A DNA stretch of 64,000 nucleotides from Streptomyces platensis. GTDB taxonomy: Bacteria; Actinomycetota; Actinomycetes; Streptomycetales; Streptomycetaceae. The stretch's first letter is position 1; each line of letters begins with the position of its first letter. The stretch spans positions 930,001 to 994,000 of the forward strand of contig NZ_CP023691.1 in NCBI RefSeq assembly GCF_008704855.1, read 5' to 3'. The position numbers and the translations under genes were made by a program. A model generated the notes under the pieces. That model ran no database searches. It was given only the letters and a program-made list of their open reading frames with translations, and was not told the origin of the DNA. This document shows, in pieces, positions 46,617-54,791 of the stretch.

Positions 46617-47219
46617 TCAGTCGTCTTGCAGTGAGCGCAGAAGGCGTGCTCGTGTGTCAGACCTTCTGTCTCCTTCGGCTGTGTCGTCCTGCTCCGGGGT
46701 GGCGTGAGTAATGGTCTCTTCGGATGTGGTGTCGGCGTTGGCCAGCAGTGCCTCGTCGATCATCTTGCTGGAGCGGATGACGACGGACTGCGCCGGCTCT
46801 TGGGGCCAGACGGTAATGAGGTAGTCCTCGACCGGCTCGTCACTGACTCCGTCCGGGTTGATCGAGCGCCCCGATGCGTGGACGCGCATTCGGTACCAGC
46901 CGGGTCCGTGAGGGTTGAGCACGGGGAGGGCGTCGGGCGTGATGTCGTAACCGGAGTTGATGCGCAGGTCGCCCGCGGTCGATCGCACGCTGATCTCTAC
47001 GACCTCTTCCCACTCGGTCGCCTCAACGGGCGGTGCGGCATCAAGGCAGTGGGCCTCTACTCGCACGGGGCCGGTGTTGATGCCGGTGAGGATCCATGCT
47101 CCGTGGTCCATCGGAGCGGCGAGGCCGTTCGACCATCGCACCGTTTCCATGGGCACTTCGGCGTCGTCCGAGACGCCGAAGATGCCTTCGTTGACGAACA
47201 TGACAGACGATGTGGTCAC
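46617..47219 (-). CDS. Conserved hypothetical protein
   Basis: The 200-residue product starts at GTG 47219 (VTTSSVMFVNEGIFGVSDD). The core is beta-rich (GPVRVEAHCLDAAP; EVVEISVRSTAGDLRINSG; YRMRVHASGRSINPDG) and the C-terminal 50 residues are acidic and probably disordered (EETITHATPEQDD). The family is common in Streptomyces without function. An upstream frame extends further but has no conserved content. Confidence 0.6.
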   Translation of the reverse strand: MTTSSVMFVNEGIFGVSDDAEVPMETVRWSNGLAAPMDHGAWILTGINTGPVRVEAHCLDAAPPVEATEWEEVVEISVRSTAGDLRINSGYDITPDALPVLNPHGPGWYRMRVHASGRSINPDGVSDEPVEDYLITVWPQEPAQSVVIRSSKMIDEALLANADTTSEETITHATPEQDDTAEGDRRSDTRARLLRSLQDD

Positions 47220-47435
47220 GTGTACGACGCTACCCGGGGAACAAGCCTGGAGCGGGCGCAGCTGGCAGGCAGGCGGCGATGTTGTACGGAAGATCCGCAC
47301 CTCAGGCGGGCGTGAAGCCGCCGCAGTGGTGTTTGAACGCCCGGTGACGCAGTGGTGTGCCGCAGGCACGGGCGCGCGGCGCACCATGGATGGTACGAGG
47401 TTTCGGAAGACCGGGAAGGTTAGGGGCATGGCTTC

Positions 47436-47459
47436 TCACCACTAAACTATCCCTGGTGA
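47436..47459. promoter_or_regulatory. Inverted repeat upstream of marR
   Basis: TCACCA (47436-47441) and TGGTGA (47454-47459) are exact reverse complements around a 12-bp AT-rich centre containing TAAACTAT. It is a candidate MarR operator, 55 bases before the gene. Confidence 0.5.
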
Positions 47460-47514
47460 TCGGGTACCGGGCCGTGGCCACGGCCCGGGAGGGCAGCTCG
47501 GGGAGGACCCACGG

Positions 47515-48045
47515 ATGGCCAGGAAGACGGCGGCGCAGCCGGACGCGGTGGCGTCGATCATCGAGGACTGGCGGCGGGAGCGGCCCGAGCTGGACACCTC
47601 ACCGCTGGAGGTGCTGGCGCGGCTGCACCGTACGTTCCTGCGCTACAGCGCGCGGCTCACGGCATCGGTGGAGGCGCACGGGCTGTCGGTGGCCGGGTTC
47701 GATGTGCTGACGGCGCTGCGCAGGGCGGGCAGCCCGTTCCGCCGTACGGCGGGGCAGTTGGCGGACTCGGGGCTGATCTCGTCGGCAGGGGTGACGCTGC
47801 GCATCGACCGGCTGGAGAAGGACGGGCTGATCGTGCGGGAGCGGGACGCGGAGGACCGCCGGGTGGTGCGGTCGCGGCTGACGGAGGAGGGGCGGGCGAA
47901 GATCGACGCGCTGTTCGCGGAGCATCTGGAGAACGAGCGGCGGATGCTGGCCGGTCTCTCCCCCGCCGAGTGCCGTCAGCTGGCGCGCTTGCTGTCGAAG
48001 CTGGAGCGGTCGATCACGGAGGCGGAGGCCGGGGGCGACGGCTGA
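47515..48045 (+). CDS. MarR family regulator
   Basis: The 176-residue winged-helix regulator has DNA-binding helices around RRTAGQLADSGLISSAGVTL and the wing DGLIVRERDAEDRRVVRSRLT with the conserved D-x-R/DRR. It converges on the catabolic operon and shares a hairpin terminator with it. MarR proteins next to aromatic pathways usually sense an aromatic acid or its CoA ester. It is the likely regulator of the operon, although its gene is at the operon's far end. Start 47515 follows GGGAGGAC. Confidence 0.88.
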   Translation: MARKTAAQPDAVASIIEDWRRERPELDTSPLEVLARLHRTFLRYSARLTASVEAHGLSVAGFDVLTALRRAGSPFRRTAGQLADSGLISSAGVTLRIDRLEKDGLIVRERDAEDRRVVRSRLTEEGRAKIDALFAEHLENERRMLAGLSPAECRQLARLLSKLERSITEAEAGGDG

Positions 48046-48089
48046 CCGGCGGGCGACGGGCCGGAACCCGTCGCCCGCCGCCGGTCAGC
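48041..48089. terminator. Bidirectional terminator between marR and catabolic operon
   Basis: GCTGACCGGCGGGCGACGGG (48041-48060) pairs with 48067-48089 (CCCGTCGCCC...GCCGGTCAGC) with one three-base bulge. It overlaps both convergent stop codons. Confidence 0.85.
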
Positions 48090-49098
48090 TCGTCACGGAC
48101 TGGGACTCGGCACCCGCGCGGAACAGGCGCCGCAGCCGCACCACCCCCAGGTCGTGCTGGTAGAGGTTCTCCTGCTGGTCGGCGTCGGCCGGGAGGGCCT
48201 CCAGCATGGCCCGGTCCTGCTCCAGGACGTCCCAGTGCCGTTGCTCGATCAGCGTCCGGTAGAGGAAGCGCCACGTGTCGCGCTGCCAGCCCCGAACGCG
48301 GCGGTAGCGCCAGAAGAAGACCCCGCAGCGTCGCTCGTCCACGGGGCAGACCATGCCGACGATCCCGAACGGGCCGCCGGGCCCGGCCGACAGGGGATAC
48401 GGGATCTCCAGGTCCACCCAGTCGACGCCGGTGCGGCACAGTTCCACCCAGTCGAAGTTCACGCCCCGCTGGTCGGTCTTCTCGAAGAAGTAGCCGCGGT
48501 CGGTCTCGCGGATCCGGAACTTGGCGGTGGTGTCCCCGTCGTACATGGAGTGCGACTCGTGGTGCAGGAACGCTCCGTGCATCGGGTCGAGGAGGTTCTC
48601 GACGGCGTAGCGCCAGGGCACGTTCCACTCGGCGTAGCACAGGAACGCGTCGGTTCCGGGGTCGGTGAGCGGCTCGGGAAGGGTCAGCTCGGCCGGTTCG
48701 GGGTGCTGCTCGTCACCGAAGTACGCCAGGATCGCGCCGCCCACCTCCCGTACGGGCAGAGAGGTGACGAGTTTCCTGCCTTCCAGGTTGCAGCCCGGCA
48801 GCCCGGGGACGGCGCTCACGGTGCCGTCGGTGGCGACCTCGACGCCGTGGTACCAGCAGGCCACCCGGTCGCCGAGGTGGATGCCGAGGGAGAGCGGTGC
48901 ACTGCGGTGCGGGCAGCGGTCGGCGAGCATGGCGAGGGTGCCGTCGGAGCGGCGGAACAGCAGCCACGGCTCACCGAGCGCGGTGACCTTGCGCATCGCG
49001 CCGGGCGCGACGAAGGAGGAGGGGACGACAGGGTGCCACTGGTTACGCAGGCCGGTGGCGTAGATGTGCTCGACGGTGGCTTGACGGGACAGGGGCAT
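48085..49098 (-). CDS. Rieske non-heme iron oxygenase, large subunit
   Basis: The 337-residue protein has the Rieske motif CPHRSAPLSLGIHLGDRVAC followed by WYHG (C-x-H and C-x2-H ligands) and the mononuclear iron motif ENLLDPMHGAFLHHES with D-x2-H-x4-H. It is of the single-component terminal-oxygenase type (vanillate demethylase/phthalate-like) fed by a flavin-2Fe-2S reductase, which is encoded two genes upstream. It may hydroxylate or demethylate an aromatic ring. It is last in the minus-strand operon. The substrate is not inferable from sequence. Confidence 0.92.
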   Translation of the reverse strand: MPLSRQATVEHIYATGLRNQWHPVVPSSFVAPGAMRKVTALGEPWLLFRRSDGTLAMLADRCPHRSAPLSLGIHLGDRVACWYHGVEVATDGTVSAVPGLPGCNLEGRKLVTSLPVREVGGAILAYFGDEQHPEPAELTLPEPLTDPGTDAFLCYAEWNVPWRYAVENLLDPMHGAFLHHESHSMYDGDTTAKFRIRETDRGYFFEKTDQRGVNFDWVELCRTGVDWVDLEIPYPLSAGPGGPFGIVGMVCPVDERRCGVFFWRYRRVRGWQRDTWRFLYRTLIEQRHWDVLEQDRAMLEALPADADQQENLYQHDLGVVRLRRLFRAGAESQSVTS

Positions 49099-49099
49099 G

Positions 49100-49327
49100 T
49101 CAGGCTCCCAGGCGGTGTATCTCGGTGCGGAAGGATTCCTCGGTCCACGGGGTGCCGTCGGGGGCGTGGACCTGACGGGAGTTCAGCCCCCGTACGACGT
49201 CGGTGAGTTCATGGCCGTCCTTGGTGAAGACCTCTTCGAGGGTGGCGGCCAGCTTGTACTCGTAAGGGGTGGGGTCGTGCGTACGGGACTGGTGGACGTC
49301 CAGGTACGGCCAGGTGGTGTCGGTCAT
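49100..49327 (-). CDS. Small 'recombinase-like HTH' protein of Rieske operons
   Basis: The 75-residue protein reads MTDTTWPYLDVHQSRTHDPT at the start and ends with LNSRQVHAPDGTPWTEESFR, a helix-turn-helix like that of serine recombinases. Tiny proteins of this kind often sit beside Rieske oxygenase genes; their function is unknown. It stops one base before the oxygenase start and begins 15 bases after the reductase stop, so it is in the operon and probably made with them. Confidence 0.75.
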   Translation of the reverse strand: MTDTTWPYLDVHQSRTHDPTPYEYKLAATLEEVFTKDGHELTDVVRGLNSRQVHAPDGTPWTEESFRTEIHRLGA

Positions 49328-49342
49328 GGGTGCCTCCAGGGG

Positions 49343-50284
49343 TCACAGGTCGAGGACGAGGCGGCCGGAGGCACAGCGCGAGACGCAGATCATCATGGTG
49401 GCGTTCGCGGTGTGCTCGGCCTCACTGAGCAGGAAGTCGCGGTGGTCGGGGGTGCCGTCGAGTACGCGGGTCTCGCAGGAGCCGCAGATCCCGTCGCGGC
49501 AGGAGCTGTCGACGCTCAGCCCCGCGTCCTCGGCGGCCTGGAGGATCGAGGTGTCGGCGCCGACGGTGAGAGTGCGGCCGGAGCGGCGGCATTCGACCTC
49601 GAAGGCGGTCCGGTCGCCGGTGCGGGCGACGGCGGGGGCGGCGAAGCGTTCCAGGCGCAGCTGTCCGGCGGGGCAGCTTTCCTCGACGGCGGTGAGCAGG
49701 GGTTCGGGGCCGCAGCAGTAGACGAGGGTGCCCGCGGGCAGGCCGGCGAGGGCCTTGTCGAGGTCGATCGGGCCGTCCTCGTCCTGCGGGATGGTCGTCA
49801 CGTCGCCGGCGAGGGCCGCCAGTTCTCCGGTGAACGCCATCGAGGTGCGGGTGCGGCCCCCGTAGACCATGCGCCAGGGGGTGCCGCGCCGGGTGGCCGC
49901 CCGGGCCATGGCGAGGAGCGGGGTGATGCCGATGCCGCCGGCGAGGAAGAGGTAGCCGGTGGCCTCCTCCAGCGCGAAGTGGTTGCGCGGGCCGGTGACG
50001 GTGAGCGTCTGACCGGGGCGGAGCCGGGTGTGGATGTGGCGCGAACCGCCGCGGGAGGCGGGCGCGTCGAGGACGGCGATGCGGTAGGTGTCCGTGGCGT
50101 CCGGGTCGCCGCAGAGGCTGTACTGGCGGATCTGCCCGCCCACGTGGACGTCGAGGTGCGCGCCGGGTTCCCAGGCGGGCAGGGGTTTGCCGTCGGGCCG
50201 GGTGAGCTCGACCGAGAGGACGTGGTCGGCCTCCCAGGTCATGCGGTGCACCCGTAGGTCGAGGCGGGATTCTGGAGCGGTCAT
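49343..50284 (-). CDS. Flavin/2Fe-2S oxidoreductase of Rieske system (PDR/VanB family)
   Basis: The 313-residue reductase has a flavin domain (RQYSLCGDPDATDTY), an NAD-binding domain (GYLFLAGGIGITPLLAM) and a C-terminal plant-type ferredoxin with CRDGICGSC (C-x4-C-x2-C) and a fourth Cys in MMICVSRC. This is the class IA layout of phthalate dioxygenase reductase. It delivers NADH electrons to the Rieske oxygenase. It lies between the ThDP enzyme and the small HTH gene with 13-15-bp gaps. Confidence 0.93.
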   Translation of the reverse strand: MTAPESRLDLRVHRMTWEADHVLSVELTRPDGKPLPAWEPGAHLDVHVGGQIRQYSLCGDPDATDTYRIAVLDAPASRGGSRHIHTRLRPGQTLTVTGPRNHFALEEATGYLFLAGGIGITPLLAMARAATRRGTPWRMVYGGRTRTSMAFTGELAALAGDVTTIPQDEDGPIDLDKALAGLPAGTLVYCCGPEPLLTAVEESCPAGQLRLERFAAPAVARTGDRTAFEVECRRSGRTLTVGADTSILQAAEDAGLSVDSSCRDGICGSCETRVLDGTPDHRDFLLSEAEHTANATMMICVSRCASGRLVLDL

Positions 50285-50297
50285 GGTGGCGGCCTCC

Positions 50298-51923
50298 CTA
50301 CGGGGTGGGGATCTTCACGGGTGGGGTGAACGGGGTCTTCATCGGCCCGAGCGCCGCCAGGTCGACTTCGACGAGGGTCGGCCCGTCGGCGGCGATGGCC
50401 TCGGTGATCACCGGCTCGGCGTGCTCGGCGGCGGCGATCCGCAGGTACGGCAGCCCGCAGGCGCGGGCCAGCAGCGCGAAGTCGGGCGTGGTCAGGTCGA
50501 CGCCGGAGCGCCGGTCGCGGTGGGCGTCCTGCATGTTGCGCAGTACGCCGTAGCCGCCGTCGTTGAAGACGAGCAGGGTGAGGCGGGGGCGTTCCTGGGC
50601 AAGGGTGAGGAGTTCGCCGAGGTGCACGGCGAGACCGCCGTCGCCGGCGAGTACGACGGTGGGGGTGTGCGGGCGGGCGAGTGCGGCGCCGATGCCCATG
50701 GCGAGGCCCTGGCCGATGCCGCCGCCGCGTGGGAAGACGTTGTCGCGCGGGTCGTAGATCTCCAGCAGCCGGTTGCCCCAGCTGCTGGCGGGGATGGTGA
50801 CGTCCCGGGCGATGACCGCCTGCCGGGGCAGGGCGGCGCGGAGCGCGTCGCAGAGCGCGGCCTGAGGGCCGATGGCGTCGTGCAGGGCTGCGCGGACCTC
50901 TTCACGGGTGGCGGTGATGCGCCCGGTCCAGCCGGGTTCGGCGGGCCGTGCGTGCGGCAGCAGCCGCTCCAGTACGGCGGTGGCGTCGCCGTGCAGGGTG
51001 TGCCGGGCCGGGTAGCTGCGGCCGAGGGCGGCGGCGTCGAGGTCGATCTGCAGGTGGGTGTCGGGGAGGCCGAGGTCGTAGTCGGCGGTCTCGTTGGAGC
51101 GGAAGTGGGTGCCGATGCTGAGGAGGAGGTCCGCGTCGGCGAGCAGGGCGCGCGCGGCCGGAGTGGTGGCGAAGTTGCCCAGGACCTGGGGGTGGTCCTC
51201 GGGAACCGCGCCGCGGCCGGAGTTGGAGGTGAGCAGGCCCGCGCCGGTGGCGGCGAGCAGCTCGGTGAGGGGGCCGCGGGCCCGGGTGGCGCCGCCGCCC
51301 GCCCAGATCAGCGGGCGCCGCGCGGCGGCCAGCAGCGCGCCGGCGGCCGCGAGTTCGCCCTCGTCGGGAGCGGGGGGCGGCGGCGTGGCACAGGGCTCGG
51401 CGGGGTCGTCATGGGCCGCGTACTGGAGGTCGATCGGCCATTCCACGCTCGCCGGACCGCCGGGCGTGGTGCGCGCGGCGCGGGCGGCCGTGCGCAGGAT
51501 GCGGCCGGCCGCCCCGGCGGACGGCACCGTGGCCGCGTAGGCGGACACCGCCGTCAGCATGCCCAGTTGGTCCTTGGTCTCGTGGATGAAGCCGCGTCCG
51601 CTGCCCAGGAACCGTGACTCCACCTGTCCGGTGACGTGCAGGACGGCCGTACCGGACGACAGGGCCTCGATGAGCGAGCCGGCGGCGTTGCCGGCGCCGG
51701 TGCCGGTTGAGGTGAGGGCGCAGCCGAGGGTGCCGCGGGCCCGTCCATAGGCGTCGGCGGCGTTCACCGCGGATGCCTCGTGGCGGACGGGGACGAAGCG
51801 GAGCTCCCGGTCGACGGCCTCGACCAGCGGCAGGTTGTGCACGCTGACGATGCCGAAGACGGTGTCGATACCGAGCTCACGCAGGACGGCGACGAGGAGA
51901 TCGCCTCCGGTGTCGTGACGCAT
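50298..51923 (-). CDS. ThDP-dependent enzyme (acetolactate synthase/benzoylformate decarboxylase-like)
   Basis: The 541-residue protein has the conserved ThDP glutamate in RHEASAVNAADAYGRA and the metal motif GDGGLAVHLGELLTL ending NDGGYG. The central FAD/nucleotide-like domain is present. The family includes acetolactate synthase, benzoylformate decarboxylase and oxalyl-CoA decarboxylase. With an aldehyde dehydrogenase in the same operon, a 2-oxo-acid decarboxylase role is most plausible. ATG 51923 is chosen; upstream in-frame codons run into the neighbouring SDR. Confidence 0.88.
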   Translation of the reverse strand: MRHDTGGDLLVAVLRELGIDTVFGIVSVHNLPLVEAVDRELRFVPVRHEASAVNAADAYGRARGTLGCALTSTGTGAGNAAGSLIEALSSGTAVLHVTGQVESRFLGSGRGFIHETKDQLGMLTAVSAYAATVPSAGAAGRILRTAARAARTTPGGPASVEWPIDLQYAAHDDPAEPCATPPPPAPDEGELAAAGALLAAARRPLIWAGGGATRARGPLTELLAATGAGLLTSNSGRGAVPEDHPQVLGNFATTPAARALLADADLLLSIGTHFRSNETADYDLGLPDTHLQIDLDAAALGRSYPARHTLHGDATAVLERLLPHARPAEPGWTGRITATREEVRAALHDAIGPQAALCDALRAALPRQAVIARDVTIPASSWGNRLLEIYDPRDNVFPRGGGIGQGLAMGIGAALARPHTPTVVLAGDGGLAVHLGELLTLAQERPRLTLLVFNDGGYGVLRNMQDAHRDRRSGVDLTTPDFALLARACGLPYLRIAAAEHAEPVITEAIAADGPTLVEVDLAALGPMKTPFTPPVKIPTP

Positions 51924-51934
51924 GGATGCGCTCC

Positions 51935-52717
51935 TCAGAGAATGCCGCGGCCGACTCCGCCGCAGACGTCGATGCTGGTGCCGGTGATGTAGGAGGCGCG
52001 CGGTGAGAGCAGCGCGACGATCGGGTAGGCGACCTCCTCGGCGCGGCCGAGCCGGCCGAGAGCGATGCCCCGGTCGGCGGCCAGCTCCGCCTGCCAGTCC
52101 TCGTAGGTCATGCCGGAGTCCGCGGCCGCGTGGCGGCGGGCCCACTGGCCGGTGTCGATCAGGCCGAGGCAGACGGAGTTGACGCGGATGCCGTCCGGGG
52201 CGAGGACGGCCGCCAGGGACGTGGCGAGGTTGAGGAGGCCGGCGCGGGCGGCGCTGGTGGTGATCAGGCGCGGTTCGGGCTGTTTGGCGAGGACCGCGTT
52301 GACGGTGACGATGCTCGCCGCGTCCGAGGCCTTCAGGTACGGGCGGGCCGCGTCGAGGGGGTGGAGGACGCCGGAGAACTTCAGCTCCAGCTCGTCGCGC
52401 CAGTCCTCGGCGGTCGCCTCGTCGAGGCCCTTCATACGGGACTGCCCGGCGTTGTTGACGAGCCCGTCGAGGCCGCCGAAGGTCTCGGCGGTGCGCCGGG
52501 CGAAGGCGTGGACGGCGCCCGCGTCGCGGATGTCGCACACGCCGGTCAGCAGCCGGTCGCTGTCGAGGTCGGCGGCCGCCCTGGCGAGCCGGCCGGCGTC
52601 CCTCCCGCAGGTGGCGACGCGGGCGCCCTCGGCGAGCAGGGCGCGGACCGTGGCCAGGCCGACACCCGAGCTGCCGCCGGTGACCCAGATGGTGCGGTCG
52701 GCGAGGCCCAGATCCAT
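51935..52717 (-). CDS. SDR-fold protein lacking canonical catalytic residues
   Basis: The 260-residue SDR has a good cofactor site (VTGGSSGVGLATVRALL; CGRDAGRL; NNAGQS). However, where catalytic SDRs have Ser and Tyr-x3-Lys it reads IVTVNAVLA and TTSAARAGLLNL, so Ser, Tyr and Lys are replaced by Asn/Ala, Thr and Arg. A subgroup of SDRs with S-x-x-R in this place is known. It may be non-catalytic, bind a different substrate, or use other residues. It lies between the ThDP enzyme and a canonical SDR. Confidence 0.8.
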   Translation of the reverse strand: MDLGLADRTIWVTGGSSGVGLATVRALLAEGARVATCGRDAGRLARAAADLDSDRLLTGVCDIRDAGAVHAFARRTAETFGGLDGLVNNAGQSRMKGLDEATAEDWRDELELKFSGVLHPLDAARPYLKASDAASIVTVNAVLAKQPEPRLITTSAARAGLLNLATSLAAVLAPDGIRVNSVCLGLIDTGQWARRHAAADSGMTYEDWQAELAADRGIALGRLGRAEEVAYPIVALLSPRASYITGTSIDVCGGVGRGIL

Positions 52718-52736
52718 AACTCGTTGCTCCAGTCGC

Positions 52737-53498
52737 TCAGTTCATGGTGAAGCCGCCGTTGACGGCGATGGTCTGTCCAGTGAGGTAGCGGGAAGCGTCG
52801 CTCAGCAAAAAGGAGACGAGGCCGGTGAGGTCGTCGGGCTGCTGGGGTCGGGAGATCGCCCGGTTCAGCCGGTAGAGGTCGTGCCGCCCGGCGGGCACGG
52901 TCTCGGTCGCCTCGCATTCGGTGAGGCCGGGCGCCACCGCGTTCACGGTGATGCCGCGCTCGCCCAGCTCCCGGGCCATGGCCCGGGTGAGCGCGATGAC
53001 CGCGCCCTTGGAGGCGATGTAGTGGGCGAGCCGCGGGGAGCCGTACAAGGCGGCGTCCGAGGCGATGTTGATGATCCGGCCGGGGGTGGTGAACAGCGGG
53101 TGGAGGGTCTTCGACACGAGCCAGGGGCCGCGGGCGTTGACGGTCATCAGCCGGTCCCAGGCCTCGATTCCAAGGTCCCAGAACTCCTTGCCGCCGACGC
53201 CGTTGGCGAGTGCGGCGTTGTTGACCAGGCCGTACAGCCGGCCACCGGTCCGTACCGCATCGGCCAGGCGGTCGACGGACCGCGGGTCGGCGACATCGCA
53301 CGGTACGAAGCGGGCGTCGAGGCCGTCGGCGCGCAGCTCCGCCGTCGCCCGCTCGCCCCGCTCGGCGTCCAGTTCGGCGACCACGACCCGGAAGCCGTCC
53401 GCGCCGGCCCGGCGGGCCATGGCCAGTCCCAGGCCACGGCCTGCGCCGGTGACGACGACGGTGCGGGCGCCACCGGGGGCGTCAGTCACGGGTGACAC
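52737..53498 (-). CDS. Short-chain dehydrogenase/reductase
   Basis: The 253-residue SDR has the NAD motif VTGAGRGLGLAMARRAG, NNAALA, and a complete triad: Ser in INIASDAALYG, Tyr and Lys in AHYIASKGAV. It ends SRYLTGQTIAVNGGFTMN. It could dehydrogenate a cis-dihydrodiol formed by the Rieske oxygenase or another alcohol of the pathway. Its start overlaps the cupin stop by 17 bases. Confidence 0.87.
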   Translation of the reverse strand: MSPVTDAPGGARTVVVTGAGRGLGLAMARRAGADGFRVVVAELDAERGERATAELRADGLDARFVPCDVADPRSVDRLADAVRTGGRLYGLVNNAALANGVGGKEFWDLGIEAWDRLMTVNARGPWLVSKTLHPLFTTPGRIINIASDAALYGSPRLAHYIASKGAVIALTRAMARELGERGITVNAVAPGLTECEATETVPAGRHDLYRLNRAISRPQQPDDLTGLVSFLLSDASRYLTGQTIAVNGGFTMN

Positions 53499-54003
53499 CG
53501 TGCATCGGGGAGTACGCGGGGTAGGACGGCACCTGCGGCTTGCGGGTGCCGATGACGACGCAGAACAAGGCGTCGGTGTCGCCCTCGTTCTTCAGTGAGC
53601 GGGTGACACCGGCCGGCACGACGATCATGTCGCGGTAGCCGAGCGTGCGGTACTCGGCCTCGTCAGGGCCGCGGTGGATGCCGACCCGGACCCGGCCCTC
53701 CAGGACGAAGAAGGCCTCTTCGACGTCGTGGTGGGTATGGGCCGGCCCCTCGGCGCCGGGCGGCAGCAGCATGTTGGAGAAGGTGAAGCCGCCGGAGGGG
53801 AGGATGCGGCGGTCGCCGTCGTGGTTGCCGGTGGCGCCGGAGCCGACGTAGCGGATCTGGCCGCGCCGGTACTGCGGGCCCGCCTTCTCCTGGAAGGAGA
53901 GCGTGTCGAAGTCGGCGACGCGGGAGTCCTTGGTGGCGATGAGGGAGTCGGTGTACGCGGCGAGGTCGTCGCCGTTGTCGTAGGCGGTCGTGGTCAGAGG
54001 CAT
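53482..54003 (-). CDS. Cupin-domain protein
   Basis: The 173-residue protein has a cupin barrel with PPGAEGPAHTHHDVEEAFFV and the second motif GYRDMIVVPAGVTRSLKNEG. The His-x-His and Glu suggest a bound metal. Related cupins in catabolic operons act as dioxygenases, isomerases or lyases; no reaction can be chosen. It overlaps the hydrolase gene by 10 bases and the SDR by 17, so it is firmly within the operon. Confidence 0.82.
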   Translation of the reverse strand: MPLTTTAYDNGDDLAAYTDSLIATKDSRVADFDTLSFQEKAGPQYRRGQIRYVGSGATGNHDGDRRILPSGGFTFSNMLLPPGAEGPAHTHHDVEEAFFVLEGRVRVGIHRGPDEAEYRTLGYRDMIVVPAGVTRSLKNEGDTDALFCVVIGTRKPQVPSYPAYSPMHGVTRD

Positions 54004-54791
54004 GACGGGCCTTTCGGTTGCTCGGTGACGATGTCGAGGTGGGCGCGGACCCACGCGTTGAAGTGCGCGGGCTGTTCCTGATTGGCCAGGTGGCCGGCGT
54101 CCTTGACGATCACGTAGGCGGCTTTGTGCAGGGCCCCGGCGAGAGCCTGGGAGGCCTCGATGCCGGTGACCCGGTCCTGGTCGCCGCAGAGGACGAGGGC
54201 GGGGACGGTGAGGTCCGCCAGCTCGCCGCGGAGGTCCGCCGAGGCCATGGATGCGGCGGCGTAGGCGTAGCCGGGCAGACGGACGGCGGTGGCCATGGTG
54301 TCGATGACGTGCCGGACGAGGGCGGGCGGCGCGTGCGGTGAGACGAGCCGGGGGCCGCGCCGCTCGGCGAAGGCGGTGGGGCCCAGCCCGGCCAGCTCCT
54401 CGGCCCGGGCCCGCATGGCGTCGGCCTTCGCCGGGTCCGTCCCCGACCCCGGGCCGGAGTCGGCGACGATCAGCGAGTCGACGAGACCGGGGTGGCGGGC
54501 GGCGAGCCGCAGCGCGATCACACCGCCCCAGGACACGCCTAGGACGTGCGCGGAAGCGCCGTGGGAGCGGATCAGCGCGGCGGCGGTGTCCGCATATCCG
54601 TCGAGGTCCAACGGCCCCGGCGGGTCGGGCGACATGGCGTATCCGGGCGCGTCCCAGGCCACCACCCGGGCGTGTGCGGAGAGCTCGGCGAGCTGCGGGG
54701 CGAAGGCCGCCGACGAGGAGCCGATGCCGTGCAGGCACAGCAGCAGCGGCCCGCGGTCGCCGGCCTGCACCGTGTGGACCGGGGCGCTCAC
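53994..54791 (-). CDS. Alpha/beta hydrolase
   Basis: The 265-residue hydrolase has the oxyanion segment LLCLHGIGSSSAAF, the nucleophile elbow GVSWGGVIALRLA, and the catalytic His in KDAGHLANQEQPAHF. This MhpC/BphD-like type hydrolyses C-C bonds of meta-cleavage products or esters. Pairing with an extradiol dioxygenase two genes upstream favours a meta-cleavage hydrolase. The start overlaps the stop of the aspartate-dehydrogenase-like gene by 4 bp. Confidence 0.88.
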   Translation of the reverse strand: MSAPVHTVQAGDRGPLLLCLHGIGSSSAAFAPQLAELSAHARVVAWDAPGYAMSPDPPGPLDLDGYADTAAALIRSHGASAHVLGVSWGGVIALRLAARHPGLVDSLIVADSGPGSGTDPAKADAMRARAEELAGLGPTAFAERRGPRLVSPHAPPALVRHVIDTMATAVRLPGYAYAAASMASADLRGELADLTVPALVLCGDQDRVTGIEASQALAGALHKAAYVIVKDAGHLANQEQPAHFNAWVRAHLDIVTEQPKGPSCL

